Positions 1 through 12,059 of a DNA stretch of 64,000 nt are shown piece after piece (the stretch's first letter is position 1; each line of letters begins with the position of its first letter). The notes under the pieces are model-generated. The model did not search any database. It was given only the letters and a program-made list of their open reading frames with translations, and was not told the origin of the DNA. The position numbers and the translations under genes are program-made. Source of the DNA: Isoetes taiwanensis (taxonomy: Eukaryota; Streptophyta; Lycopodiopsida; Isoetales; Isoetaceae); the NCBI GenBank assembly GCA_021234155.1, contig JAJEKV010000005.1:13619449-13683448 (forward strand). Direction: 5' to 3'.

Positions 1-364
1 CCTAAGGTTTTGAGGGAATACAGAACCTCTATATTCCCCAAGGTTTTAGAATATGAAATAGGGGGCTTGAACGAGCCAATGTGATTATTTTCTATCTTGA
101 ATCTATGCTTTTATTTTTTATAACAACCCATTCAATTGTTTTAGGGATATATAGTCTATGATTTCAAGAAATGTCATTTTTATCTCCATATCAACCCCTC
201 GCTGCTACATATTCTCTTCACACACAACCTTTGGGTAATCAAGTTTCCTGACACCCCTAGCTTACTTTAATATACTAGATATCAGCATAGGGTCTCCCAT
301 TTCAAAGGTATCATGTCACATTTCGCTATCATCATCTCATATGGTGTTTGCACTTTGACTCGAG
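1..364. other. unassigned, possible continuation of the LINE fragment
   Basis: No frame here stays open for a useful length. Because the reverse-transcriptase fragment to the right reads leftward, this stretch is where the thumb and C-terminal part of that element would lie. The minus strand gives only short, stop-interrupted pieces, so I infer continuity from position alone. Confidence 0.25.
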
Positions 365-720
365 CTCAGTGCATAGGAATTTCTTTTGTATCTTCAATAC
401 AACATGTACAAGATTTTTAAATAATATTCACCTATTGTTCCACTATTTGATTCCATCTAAAGTATTTGTCTACAGTTAGCCTCAACTACTTGTATGTATG
501 TGTTACTTCAACCCTGTCCTTCTTGTATGTGAACGCAAATTTTGATCTCCTGTGGTTCCAAAAAGCACAATCTTAGTCTTATTCAAATTTGCCTGTATCC
601 CATTGCGCCAAGCAAAAGATGCTAGACATCCAAAGCATTTTTGCATCCCTTACGCATCTGGCGTAACTATATATCATCGCTGATACACGTAATAAGTATA
701 GAATACCCCGCTAGTTGTGT
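365..720 (-). pseudogene. non-LTR retrotransposon reverse transcriptase, C-terminal fragment
   Basis: Reading the minus strand from about 700 down to 380 gives a nearly open stretch with the pattern that follows the YADD box in LINE reverse transcriptases: CLASFAWRNGIQANLNKTKI, then VLFGTTGDQNLR. The N.NKTK.VLFG core is typical of the region just after the palm domain. One internal frame change is needed before a degraded match to the V.V...YKYLG motif, and several stops follow. No YADD box is visible in front of it, so only the segment after the active site remains. It resembles in kind, though not clearly in sequence, the element at 41.9-44.1 kb. It is a dead fragment that probably extended further toward position 1. 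The domain type is fairly secure; the clade is not. Confidence 0.6.
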
Positions 721-849
721 TCCCTCCCCGAAAGTGTGTTTATCCATCTCTATATCACAATAAAAATCGTGGATAGGTTCTATAATGCAAAATTAAAATT
801 CCCCGATATAAAGTCAAAAATACATATTTTTTAATAAAATAATGCATTT

Positions 850-1130
850 TAACGTGATAAAACCCTCTACCGAAAATTTCGCCGCACGCCGAAAAGCCGT
901 GAAAACGCGACGCCGGTAAATCCTTTTTCGCGACGCCGCTGAAACTTCCATACGCCAACGCGAAAAACTGGGCTAAGACGCTTAAACCTTCCTCAGATCG
1001 CTGCAGACGCTGAAAAATTTTCGCAGATGTTGACGCTTGTTTTCGCTAAGTATCGCCGAAATTCATTCTTTTAATTCTCAAGACGCTGGTTTTCAGATCG
1101 CTGCAGACGCTAAAATACTTTCAAAGATAC
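850..1130. repeat. GACGC-rich block with a 19-bp repeat at 100-bp spacing
   Basis: The words GACGC and CGCCG recur many times in an otherwise AT-rich setting. A 19-base word, TCAGATCGCTGCAGACGCT, occurs exactly at 993-1011 and again at 1093-1111, a 100-bp offset. Clustered short GC-rich words of this kind are common in subterminal regions of CACTA and Mutator-type DNA transposons, but no terminal inverted repeat could be recognised here. An A-run lies just to the right (1157-1171). Confidence 0.5.
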
Positions 1131-1199
1131 GCGAATATTGTATGTTTCACAGACGTAAAAAAAAAAAAAAAGTTTTTTTGATTCTAGATTAGCCCATTA

Positions 1200-2110
1200 A
1201 TTCCCACCACGTGGTTTGTGCATAAGAGCCTGGCCCTCACCGGGTGGTGCATGGAGCTGCCAAAATCGCGTGACAAGAAAGACTTGTCCGGTTACAGCTG
1301 ATCCCTCTGCGTATAAAGCCTACCGAGGAACACTGTGCCAAAGCCTAATATTTTCGCCAATCGAAGGCGGGGGTAAGATATGGGCTCCTACACTATTTGG
1401 ATGTGGTCAATTTCTAACGGGTTGAAGCCTCATAGATCAGCAATGGCTCTAGCCCGCCTATAATCCCATGCATCTTCCCCGGAGGGGAGTGATCTCTCCT
1501 CAGCCATCGGGAATTGGGGAGATGTAACCTGTGAGTAGCCTCGCTTTGGCTGCACTGGCAAAGCTACTTCGCCGACTCCAAAGATTTATCACCCTATCCG
1601 CAGCATACACTGGAGGGGCTTAGCTGAAAGTGGACTACACAATGACCATGTTTCTATGCCCGCCAAGTCCATTGTTATGAACTCGGCTCGCTTTGACCTC
1701 CTGAGACCGAAATGGGTGGAGTCGCTCCCCTTGAGTATGAGCCTTGGATAGATTCCCCTTTTATGTTGATGTTACCCATGTTGTTATTGCATGTTATGTT
1801 ATGGTGAGCCACCCTTCGAGGTGGATATGTATGCTATTTCCGATGTTACGTGGCTCACGCTTGATGTGCTTCCTCGCTGTTTGTGGTAGGTCCCGAGGGA
1901 GACGGTGATGAATGACACGCCCATTCTTCCCCATTGGATTCTTGTTCATAGCAAGGATCTAATGTTAGTGGACGACTTTACGCCAACAAAAGTGCCGACA
2001 GAGGTGATGAATTCGTTCTATACCATAGGAGCATCGTATTACTGCTAGGACGCCACAGTAAAGTTCTCAGACTTAACCCCTATCTACGCCCCAAACGTCA
2101 CGTTAACCTA
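1200..2110. other. unassigned GC-richer block, possibly LTR-retrotransposon non-coding sequence
   Basis: Base composition changes from AT-rich to mixed, and the region has many stops in all frames. Its style (short GC-rich words, no long frame) is like LTR or untranslated retrotransposon sequence, but I found no primer-binding site, polypurine tract, paired repeat or protein motif. I can support the composition change but not an identity. Confidence 0.25.
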
Positions 2111-4427
2111 GCCACCAAAAATAAAGTTACATACCCACCAAAATAGGATACATTTGCTTGCGCTACCAACTCTTTCATCTCTTCGAAAAAGACAAATGCA
2201 CCCTCAGAATCCACCTAATCCCAGTGTTTCTTCTATGTGTCTCTGTTCGGCAGATAAAACATCATAATCGGGCACATGTCACGAAAAATTTTTGCACAAT
2301 TCCCTTGAAATTTAATTAGAGCATTCCTAGCGGACTTTCTATACTTCCACACCATGTGGAGTTTACGTGTTCCACCATTGGTAAAACAAGCAAAATTTTC
2401 GTTGGTACCATTTGCTAATTGACGGCAGGCAAGATATTTATATTGCCTTTTGCACTTATTTCTGTAACTTTGTTTTTGAACAATGCTTATCTATCAGTAG
2501 TGGTTTTTGCTTTTTTGTCATGCATATTCCATTGCAAGCTATAAACATCTGACATCAAACTCCTCATGGGCAGAGATGGATTCCAGCTTTTCCATCTCTG
2601 GGGCGAAACAGACCTAAGCATTACATCTATGCTTCCATCTTGGAGTGCGTAAGAAGGAAGAATGACGAGAAGCACTTTCAAATGGGATACATATGGCCCA
2701 CCTGCAAAATGGGTTCCATATCCAAAATCAAGTCCATAAGTGGTATTTGGACCCAACTAGTGACAGATAAGTTGGGACTTTAGCACAGTCTTGTTGCTTC
2801 TAGAAATCTTGCACGGATTTTTGTGTTGTAATTCAACAAAATCCGCTGCAGATCGCATGAATATTGTCGATACGTTTGATCGCTTTGTGAAGAAGTCCAG
2901 CAGCAAAAAGACAATGGCTGTTTGACAAGATCTCTAGCAGCCAGCCACATGTGCAAGAATGGAAAATAACATTAAGCAAAATAATCATCAGACATGGGGG
3001 GCACCAACTCTTTTCCCTTCCATGCCAGCAGCAACAAGCAAATTTTGTTTCAACATCTTCATCTACACCCTCAGTACTGTTATGTACTTCCACAAGTGTG
3101 CTGTCAGGACTTACAAATGCCTAATAAGTCTCCTTCTGATCATCCCCTGTTTTGGCAGCCTTGTTTTTATCTTCAACATGTCTGCACTGAAATGAAGTTT
3201 CTAACTGCTATGGAGTACTCAGGCTGACCGCATTATCTTGGAGGTGGCTATCTTCTGTATTCTAAGTGCTCAAACCTGGCTGTGGTGGATCTTAGCCATA
3301 AGCTCAGATCTGTCATGCTGCGGTGGATTCAAGCAATATCTTCCTAACAATGCTACTCATGCATTCATAAAGCAGCAGCAGCTTCTCCATCTGCTATTTG
3401 CGCTGCCTGCAACCCAATGGTTATACCTCCACATGTACCCCTGTTACCTGGCAGTTTCCATAATCTAGTGAAGATCACTCAAAACATGTGACTAAAGACA
3501 TATTTTTTAGCGTTCATACAATAATATCTCTCCTCTTTTCCTGCCACTTACCCACTAGATGCAAAATTAAACCTACCTGGATAAGCAGCAGCTCGAACCC
3601 ACGATTTTACAGGACCAAATCAAGCAATAGAGAAGACGGATTAACGGCATCACATCCCTCCAAAGCGCCATCATCTGCAGCAGCTTCAATAGTAAAAACA
3701 ACACCTTCATCACACATTCACATCTATGGCTGCTCTTCCATTTTCATCCTTACACAGCCTTCCAGCCCATTCCCTGCAAAGCCATAGCTTTTTGTAAGCC
3801 CTGGTTCTAACGAAGAAATGGTTGGGCATGGAGCCTGAAAGCGCAAATAACCTTACATGTACTCTTGGCACTACCAAATCAGAGCTACTGAGAGCGGAGA
3901 TGATCTTAGGAAACAAGATGGAAAATGGATCTAATGGCTTCTAAGATGCGGGTAAGATCCTCTGTGGACCTTCATATAGCATCGGAACGGATGGATAGCA
4001 GAGGTTGGATCTGGAGATGCGTAAGAAGAGGGTGATGCGTGGCGAAAGGGCCTTGGCAAGTGCGATGTGGGGCCAAATGCATTTGGTGCACCTAATCAGC
4101 GGCTGACTGTTAGGTCTTAGATGGGTCAAAAGGAATGACGCTTTTTCTTGCTCATCAAAAACTTTTTCGAAACCGTAAAACATAGAATAGATAGAATAGG
4201 CTTATCTGTTGTTCAGTTGGCCTCAAAATGTCCAGAAACAGCGGCATACGACGAACCGACCGACCGACCTTGAGATACCGCACCATACTCAAAACATTCA
4301 AGAGCAAAGTAAAGCGCTTTTCTAGGCTGAGTATATCCAATCCATATTGTCTGTGTAGAGCACATTTTCTAAGCTGTCACAACACTGCATTTCTACATAT
4401 GCATTAAGGCAGATGCATTGAGATAGA
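2111..4427. other. unassigned intergenic sequence
   Basis: Several frames of 60-100 codons exist but none shows a domain or a biased residue pattern. At 3,600-3,720 the minus strand has one short protein-like run, IEAAADDGALEGCDAVNPSS, ending near a GT; it has no partner exon that I can find. I call no gene here. Confidence 0.3.
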
Positions 4428-4455
4428 CTAGTTGGTGCCTGGCGTTGTGCCGGGC
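4428..4455 (-). mobile_element. Helitron 3' terminus (reverse strand)
   Basis: On the minus strand the sequence runs hairpin, short spacer, CTAG, then T. The arms are GCCTGGC (4437-4443) and GCCGGGC (4449-4455) with a 5-base loop; one pair is a G-T wobble. CTAG is at 4428-4431 and the flanking plus-strand base is A, matching the known Helitron rule of insertion between A and T with a CTRR end and a hairpin a few bases inside. The element body must lie to the right; its 5' TC end was not found. The same layout occurs at 46,226. Confidence 0.6.
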
Positions 4456-6716
4456 GCAAACGTACCTTTATTGTGTGAATTATATGAATAAGCATGTAGG
4501 ATTTAGGAACATATTTAGGTTGCCTTCAATGATGCTCCTTTTAAGTTATTGTCTGCTGGATGTAGATTTATAACTATTGAAAGCTTCAAACAATTGAACT
4601 ATTGAAATTCAACCACTCATTTTCTTCATAGCAATGGATCCATGCATCAGAGTTAAAGATGCAATAGTTTCCTCTATTGTAAAATGACAATTGCATTTTA
4701 CAAATATACTATAAAAAGTGTGCGTATATTGCTTTACAATAGTTGTAGTGAACTACTTCGCTTACTCTTGTTTTGGCATGTAAACGTAGCTCTTATGTAG
4801 TGGCTATTATTATTTCTGGTACGTAAAGTGAAGAATACTTCCAAAGAAATGGGGAACTGATTGCCATCCTTTAATAATCATATGATATAGACAAAATGGA
4901 ATGTTTATTCCAAGAGCATGCTAAAATATTACAATGTTAAAATAATATTCTAGTTGTATATGACTCTACAAACCCTTTGCAATAACAACAAAAATTGAAT
5001 GACCCTATTGAATGCAATTTGTTACATCTATTAGCAAATGGTAGTTAGAACCATAACTTTGACTAATAACAAAGGTCGCAGCATAAGTTCCTCACCTAAT
5101 TCCGGCATAGACCTCAAGAAATCGCATTGATAAACACTTGAAAACAAATTTCATATAATGCCAAGATAGAATGGAACTTGGTATGCATTCGCTGAAGTGA
5201 AAGTGTCTTTGAATATGTGGTTTGATTCCCTAAGAGACAAATACATTCTCCTTCTAAGTTGAGGGGTGCCACCTCTATGGACTTGGAATAGAGATTTGCA
5301 AGGCCTTTACTTACTCAATTTGACATTATGAGAAGAGTTGTGGGTTCCTTTTATCGCCTTCTACTAAATAAAAGTCTATTGGAAGTCTCAAGGAAATCAC
5401 CAATTTCGAGTAAGATGCTATCCCTATCCTCAAAACTATATAAGAATTAAATTGAATTCACAAGTGGAAGCATGAAAATTATGGCGAGACACTACTTGTA
5501 GATTGAGTTGTTGAGTTTACCGGAGTGTACAATCATGAGTGTTTTGAAGATACCGCCGCATAGCCTTCACTTGGAACTATCTCGCCGCATCATCCTCCGC
5601 AACACCCAAATGGTTGCGCCTCGGTGATTTATTTTTGAAGAAGGTGACGCTTGTGTTGGTAAATTTCCAAACCAATTGCCCGGCTAGATGAAGGGCTTGT
5701 GTGATGATCAAATATCGCTCCAGATCGACAAACATCCTATAACCTCGGCCCAAACCAATGGTTACGAGTATTAGCATTAAAAACTGGTATAATCCGATAA
5801 AGAGTCAAAATAGTATTACAAAACCGGCAGGAAATCGCTACCGCCGCACTGATGTTTTCCTCGAGCGTTTCTATACAACATATATCTTCAAGGCCAAGAC
5901 ACATGTCTCAAGTTATAGTAGACACACTAGAGTCAGCATGCCAAAACCAGGTATATTATTAAAGACTTTACATATAATCTGGGATGGTAATACAACTAAT
6001 GTTAGAAGCCAAATTTACCTAGAATCGGGATGCCTTAATTCTAGTATGATTCCATGATTCCTTGCAATCTCACAATAGAATAATTTTAGAGCTTCTGCAT
6101 GTGCTTATAAGTTGGGCACTATATAGATCATGGATTCGGTTGCCGGTAACATTGACCTCGAATTCAATGGAGAGTATTGCTACGGATTTGGAGTCATGTT
6201 TGGATAATACACTTGTACCGGAAGAGAGATGCAAACCCAAGTAATCAAGTTTCAATATTGAGCCAACTTGTTTAAATGAAACTTCAACTATAACCCTAAA
6301 TTCATAATAGATGTGAATTAGCATAGCGTAAATTTAAATAGTTCGCTTGGTGTTTAACTCTCTCTCGTGGTGTTTCACATGTTTATAGTGTGTATTATAT
6401 GCTCCTATCTTATGCGTTATGGCCAGCTTAAAAACTTTAATTCTCATTTCATAAAGTCATTGACTTACTAATAATAAATTTTTAATCTTTCCACAATGCT
6501 GTGTCTCAACAACAATGACTATCATATACCTAGATATCAAGTACATTTAGTTGCAATTTAGGTAAACAATTCACCCTAGTTTAATTCAAGTTAATGTCTC
6601 TAATGTATCTTCAACCATAGTAAGATGAAAATAATTCAATAAGACACATTTTTAAAATATAACTTCAACGACAACAGATACAATACGAAGTATCATTGAT
6701 AGCCTGATCAGTGGCA
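4456..6716. other. unassigned; presumed body of the Helitron ending at 4,428
   Basis: No helicase or Rep motif is visible, so if this is Helitron sequence it is non-autonomous. Frames of up to 99 codons (for example 5,758-6,057) lack recognisable domains. The right-hand limit of the element is unknown. Confidence 0.25.
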
Positions 6717-6960
6717 CACTACAAAAGTATTGTGCCATATCGACGCCTATAACGACGTCGATGCGCGCTCAGTCGCCGGACAAATGTCGACAAAAGTCGC
6801 TCACAATTATTACCTATAACGACGCCGCAAGATCGCCGTTATGAGGCCAAATCCTTCCGCTGCCGCTAAGCATGCACGAATGCGACGCCGCGGTTACCAT
6901 GCATTTCGTTAGCAGTTGAATGGCCGCTTTGCCTTTGAGAACGGGGAGAAACCGTAATAC
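6717..6960 (+). mobile_element. CACTA-like terminus with subterminal repeats
   Basis: The sequence starts CACTACAAAAGTATTGTGCC, close to the CACTACAAGAAA type of terminal inverted repeat of plant CACTA (En/Spm) transposons. The next 200 bases carry repeated TATAACGACG, CGACGCC and CGCCG words in both orientations, including an inverted pair around 6,825-6,845, as expected for transposase-binding subterminal repeats. The opposite TAGTG end and any transposase were not found, so length and orientation rest on this one end. Confidence 0.45.
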
Positions 6961-7892
6961 TGGAATCCATCGATTCACATTATGAATAAAACTCGGTTGG
7001 CTCCGACAAGTTCTATCTGCACCGCCATGTACTTACCAATATCCGGCCGCAATTTAAAATGCCAATACCGGATGCTCCGCTATATCCCAACCTATTTTAA
7101 CAGGAAAGCCGTCAGCAACTAGACTTGCATTAGCCATTTTGGTGATGCCCAAAGTAATTTGGAAACGAAAAGAGGAGCAAGATGGATATATCGAAATTGC
7201 ATGGTAAAAGTTGTGCTGAAGAAAACCCTGCCCCGCTTCAGCGTATATTTTAGAAGGTGAAAGATAACATGCTAGCTCAAGCCTCTAGAAGCCTCAATTT
7301 CTTTAAAAGAATCCCGGATATAGAAGCTTCTTTTATTAATACAAATTTGTAAGCCCCTCTCGCCTTTGACTTTCTACCAAAGCTCGTGAAATTAATAAAA
7401 AGAAGGCAAGCCAAATGCTTTACTTAATTTGTCATTTGTAAATGCGTGTTTTGTTTTAGCCATGGCACATCATATGTCATTGGTAAAGGTGTTTCCGGCT
7501 ACGCCGAGCTAGGTTTTCTATTTTTCTTTATTAGAAGTCTCGAGCAATCACAAAGGCTATGGTGTTGTAACCTGGTGCTTTGATGAATCTTACCGGCACG
7601 TTGTTTTCTGATTTGGATATCTCAAGTATCGTGCCAAGCTCTCACAAATCTTTAAGTTCTCAGAAATTTATAGGGTCGTGGCATTAGAAAAAATGATAGT
7701 GCTAAAATCACCAAGAAAAATCAATATGGTGCTAAAATCAACTAAAGCTAAAATCACGCAAGTGTCGGGCATCTATTTGTGCCTTTTGGAAAACCGCTTA
7801 ACCAATGTAGGTTCTAGCTTTCCTCGCGTCGCGAATGTGTTGCATCCATTCTTAGATTACGTTACATCCTAGAAGCATATTATATTATAGTC
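6961..7892. other. unassigned sequence
   Basis: No domain or element end is visible. A short frame at 7,678-7,872 contains a repeated word (GCTAAAATCA, three copies within 80 bases) and no other protein feature. Confidence 0.25.
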
Positions 7893-7904
7893 GAAGTTCA
7901 CTCC

Positions 7905-10630
7905 AGGAAGCCGATTCTCGAAAATCCCCGCCTGGACACATTGACGGAGTAACACAGATCTGCTGAGCGCCTATAGGTATGGCTGGTATCAGGTCGAAGG
8001 CCAGGGTAAGACTAAGTCGGGTCGTAAGGAGTATGGCTGCGACAGAACAGAACAGTCGGGTGCTGTGGATGTGGGAAAAGATACGGTGAATGTGTCGAGT
8101 GCTAGGTTATGTGGAAAGGGAATGGGTCCCATAGTGGAAAGGGAGGACAGGGATGTGATTACAGAAACAGAGAATGAAAGCTTTTCGCTTCCCATATGAT
8201 GTGCCAAATGATGGTTCTTTTTGGAGGAATGTTTCAAATCAAAATGAAGTGCTGTGATGATTGGTGATGGTACTCTGGCTGTATTACGTAGAGAATGGGG
8301 AAAAAGGGAAAGACAAAAGACACCCAAAAATACCTATTTTACAGGCTAGGGATTGGTTGATTCCTGGAGATGGCGTACCCAAGAGTTACTGCATCACAAT
8401 CGATATCACCTCTTCTCGGCCAAGTAGTCAACCTCGGGTGAACCCCATACCTCGGACAAATCAAATCCAAGAACAAGCCTTCGGCCTCAACAAGCATGAA
8501 ATAAAGGAAGAAGTCGGAGTTTAAAGGTATTCCATCTCTGAATCATAGTTTCGTTCCGAAGTAGGTTGCAATCTCTTCAAAAAGATGCTATTGGTCGATC
8601 CCATACCGCGGCCGCTTTACTCAAATTAGGAATGAACTCGGCAAAATGGATAAATCCCCATTATCGCTGTGATTGTATCAAGGATTTCCCTTTCTTTGTG
8701 GGTGGAGTGTGAGGATGAAAACTCCTGCGAGATTCCTATTGAAACAAGGAACAATATTTAAAGCAAACACTCAATTTTTCCGCAATGGAATGCAAAATTT
8801 GACCTCAAAATTCCAAATAACTGTTTCCACCCCGCTCATGTTCACCCAGTGGGACTCAGCCCACCCATCGCATGAAGATATCTTCAAAAACTATTTGTCG
8901 GGTAGGGAGATTATGCATTGATGGGAGGCGTACGCCCAAGAGCGAAAGCACCCAAAAATCTGACACACACTAGGACATCCTCAAAGAGATCCCAAATAAG
9001 GTGGAATATCGATTTTTATGGGGGAAATCAAGCCCTCAAATTGACTTGAGGTATTCCCTCCCTCAAGCATTAACTGTGGGGCTTAGGGCCGCATGGGGAG
9101 GGTATACAGTAAGCAAAATGGATAGGGAAGCAGAACATAAAGAGTCAATTGCGGAGCACAATCAATCATCCCCGACTTAATATTCCCACTTCAAAACAGA
9201 GTTGGAGCAATAATGTAAGAAAGGAAAAAGACAAAATAAAATGGGAGTGCCTACAAAAAAGGCAAAGGAAACAGAAAGCAAAGGAAGGTAAAAAACCGTG
9301 AAAAGGGAGGGAATCTGAACCTTAATAAAACCATGAGAGAATGGAGGAAAAAAGAGCAAATATATCAAATTGGCTAACGGGGATTAAGGTGCTAAATAAA
9401 CCTACCGAAACAATATGAGTGGGAGGTGGTTCCTACTGTAAAATGAAGCAAAGGACAAAGAAAAGAGCGTACTCAACCCCGGTAGCGCTTCTATATTACT
9501 TCCAGACCATATCAAAGGAGCAATACTTTGATTCTAAAGAACCATTAAGCTACTCTCCTATTAATGAGTATATCCCAATCCTCGACTGGATCTATCTCGG
9601 GTGGAGGAACGCTACTTCAAAGGAGAAGGATCAAATTATGGCAACACCTAAAAGGCAATAGATTTCCCCTTCACTGCATAAGGGTATGCTAACCCAGATG
9701 CATGATATTTTGTCGAGTTAATGGAGCGTAACGAAAATTGACCGAAGCAGAGATAGTTCCCAAATACTCCTCCTCGAAGAACAAGTGTAGCTCCATCACT
9801 TCCAAATTCTTTTACCACCTCGGCCATTTCAATTTGACAAAGATGAAGAGTCTATGGGAGGTACGTGAAGAACCGGTTTTTGAGGCCACAATCGATACGA
9901 GTAACTGTGATACAAGCTTGGAAATCGGATAATATGGACTTATAAGACCCTCAGTGGAGGCCGTGGATGGAATCCAATACTTTCATACACCACGGCTACT
10001 TGATCAAAAACAGGCCTCAAGGACACCTTTGAACCTATAAGCCCCAACAGAGAGAGGCTGTGGGAAGGTCAAAAGTGGTTGACTGTGATGAGGCTACCGA
10101 TCCGAGTAGTCAATACAAGCATAGAAATTTGATAAATATGGATCCTATGAGACCTCGTGGAGGCCAGAGATGAATCCAACTTTTTCTATACACCCCTTAA
10201 ACCATCTCGATCCAACAACAGAGTAGTGACACCATTGACTCTAAGTTCCAACAGAGGCCGGATGATAAGCCAAATATGGCTTACCGCAGGAATACGCACT
10301 AAGAATGAGGAAGATATTGAAAATATTGATCTCTAAGCCCTCGAGAGCGGGATGTTATCAAAATCAAAAACTCAAGCCTTTCTAAGTCCAATTGGCCTCG
10401 GGAGTGGAGCAATCCAATGTCCCCGCCAAGCCCAATTGGCCAAGAGGTTCATAAAGTCAGTCGGCCCGAGTCAAATCCACTAGTCCAAATGAAACTAGTA
10501 AAGGGCAGGGGACATTGAACAATTCTATACCCCAATACCAAGAGGGTTAAGAAAAAAGTGCAACACTTCCAATGTACCCCAAAATTTCTTGAACTTAAGA
10601 GTTCAAGAAAGGAAAAGTTACCCACCCTAA
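7905..10630 (+). mobile_element. LINE 5' half (5' UTR and presumed ORF1), degraded
   Basis: In plant L1 elements this position holds the 5' UTR and ORF1, an RNA-binding gag-like protein often with a CCHC knuckle. Frames at 8,261-8,524, 8,673-8,921, 9,419-9,661 and 9,738-9,932 lie on the plus strand, but I cannot see a CCHC motif or other ORF1 signature, so the assignment is by position. An internal duplicated segment at 9,899 and 10,111 is listed separately. Confidence 0.35.
9899..10210 (+). repeat. direct repeat of about 100 bp at 212-bp spacing
   Basis: The segment starting at 9,899 (cgagtaactgtgatacaagc...) and the one starting at 10,111 (cgagtagtcaatacaagcat...) share matching blocks through 'gataatatgga/gataaatatgga', 'agacc.tc.gtggaggcc' and 'gatgaatccaa'. 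Divergence is considerable. It is probably an old internal duplication in the LINE 5' half. Confidence 0.5.
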
Positions 10631-10631
10631 T

Positions 10632-11380
10632 GAAGATAGTAACTTGGAATCGAGGGGAATCAAAGGCCCACTAAAAGGAAAAGAGCATTAATTGCTTTGA
10701 GAGAGAAATGAAGGCGTACATTGTTTTAGTCCAAGAACATAGATCGGCCAAGATTTGAAGCAGAGAGATTGGGTACATGGATCTTCCCAGCTTGGGATTC
10801 CTGCTTTGGGATGTGGCTGTAGATGGAAACAAAAAAGGGGAATTAGTACAATGTGGAATGGATTTCTTTGTACAAGCAAATAGTAAACACCCTCTCAAGT
10901 GTGGACAAAGGGTATCACTGAAAAGGAAATGTAAAAATTGAACATTATCAATGTCTATGCTTCACGTAACTGCATGTAGAAAACAATAAGATCAAATTAA
11001 TCTTTGGATCCAAAACAAAAGAAGGAGGATAATATTCTTATGGCCGGAGATTTCAACAACACTCCTAGTTGGGATCAAACTGGGAAAAAAAAGATGAACA
11101 TGACCAAAAAGAAAGGGAAGCATGGCGTAACTGTTGTTGACTTCTTTATGTTCCCCTCATCATCTAATATGTACTCCCCGGGAGTAATAAAAAGAAAAGG
11201 GGAACAAAGGACTCCACGCCTTACCGGATACGTTTTTATCCTGGTATTAAATAAGTCAATAACAAAGATGGGATTCGCTATTTCGTTACCGCGACTTAGC
11301 AAATTCAATCTCGTGATCACTTTCCCCAACTTTTTGAGAATAAACCGCCTTAAGAAAAGGTGGAACAAATGTCCCATTTA
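10632..11380 (+). pseudogene. LINE endonuclease domain (apurinic/apyrimidinic-like), broken
   Basis: This is the start of the second LINE reading frame, whose endonuclease nicks the target DNA. It begins MKIVTWN.RG at 10,632, the usual opening of the domain, followed by IVLVQEHR, a version of the catalytic Glu motif. AGDFNNTPSWDQ at 11,042-11,077 matches the GDFN box, and the end reads SLPRLSKFNLVITFPN where SDH.P is expected. The SDH histidine is replaced by Asn, and several frameshifts and stops occur between motifs. The order and spacing leave little doubt about identity; no activity is possible. Confidence 0.8.
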
Positions 11381-12059
11381 AGTTCAAATGCACTTACTCG
11401 CTAATGTGAAAAGGTTTTGTGATGAAAATACAAGTGAGTTTTATTCCAAGTTAGGGCAATCCCAAGATATGATCTATGAATGCTTTTGTCGATGTGGTTA
11501 AAGACATAAAGAATTGGATTAAACAATGGGGAAAAAACTGGCATTGGAGAAGAGGAAGGAAAATGTTTCATTTATGGGGCTATAAAACAAATCGTAAATA
11601 AGTTATTCAATGACAAGAATAACAAAAGTTTACAGATGAAGAGGAAGATTGGAAAAAAAAGGTTAAAAATCATTGAGAGAAAGAAGCAAAGTCTCCGCAA
11701 AGGAGAAGCAAAAGACAAAGTATCTTAACAATATGGATAATGAATGGGATCACAAGAATCACGAGATACGAAAAACATAGAGGAACAACAAAAGAGATAG
11801 AAGACTATTTTCAAAGGAAATACCCAAGCTCTTGAGAATAAACAAGCAGATGAGCGTATCCCCGGCTGCATTCTTCTGTGATATTCCAAGCAAAGCTCGA
11901 GAGACGCCGAGAAGAATTATCGTCCGTCCCCAAAAGAGAGAGAGATTCGGAAACTCAAAATCCAGCGGCCAAAGCGGGAAGAGCTTCCCGTCCGATGGTC
12001 CTGCAAACTGCACTCATTTGGAGTTCGGGGATATAATGAAAGAAGATTTCAATATCTTC
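11381..12059 (+). pseudogene. LINE linker between endonuclease and reverse transcriptase
   Basis: The plus strand keeps patches such as KDIKNWIKQWGKNWHWRRGR and KIIERKKQSLRKGEAK, rich in Lys, Arg and Glu, as in the linker of L1 proteins. Stops and frame changes are frequent. It is identified by its place between two recognised domains. Confidence 0.55.

Noticed and set aside
3585-3620. GGGTTCGAGCTGC on the minus strand, possible tRNA-derived SINE B box
   Set aside because: No A box at the right distance and no simple-repeat or A tail.
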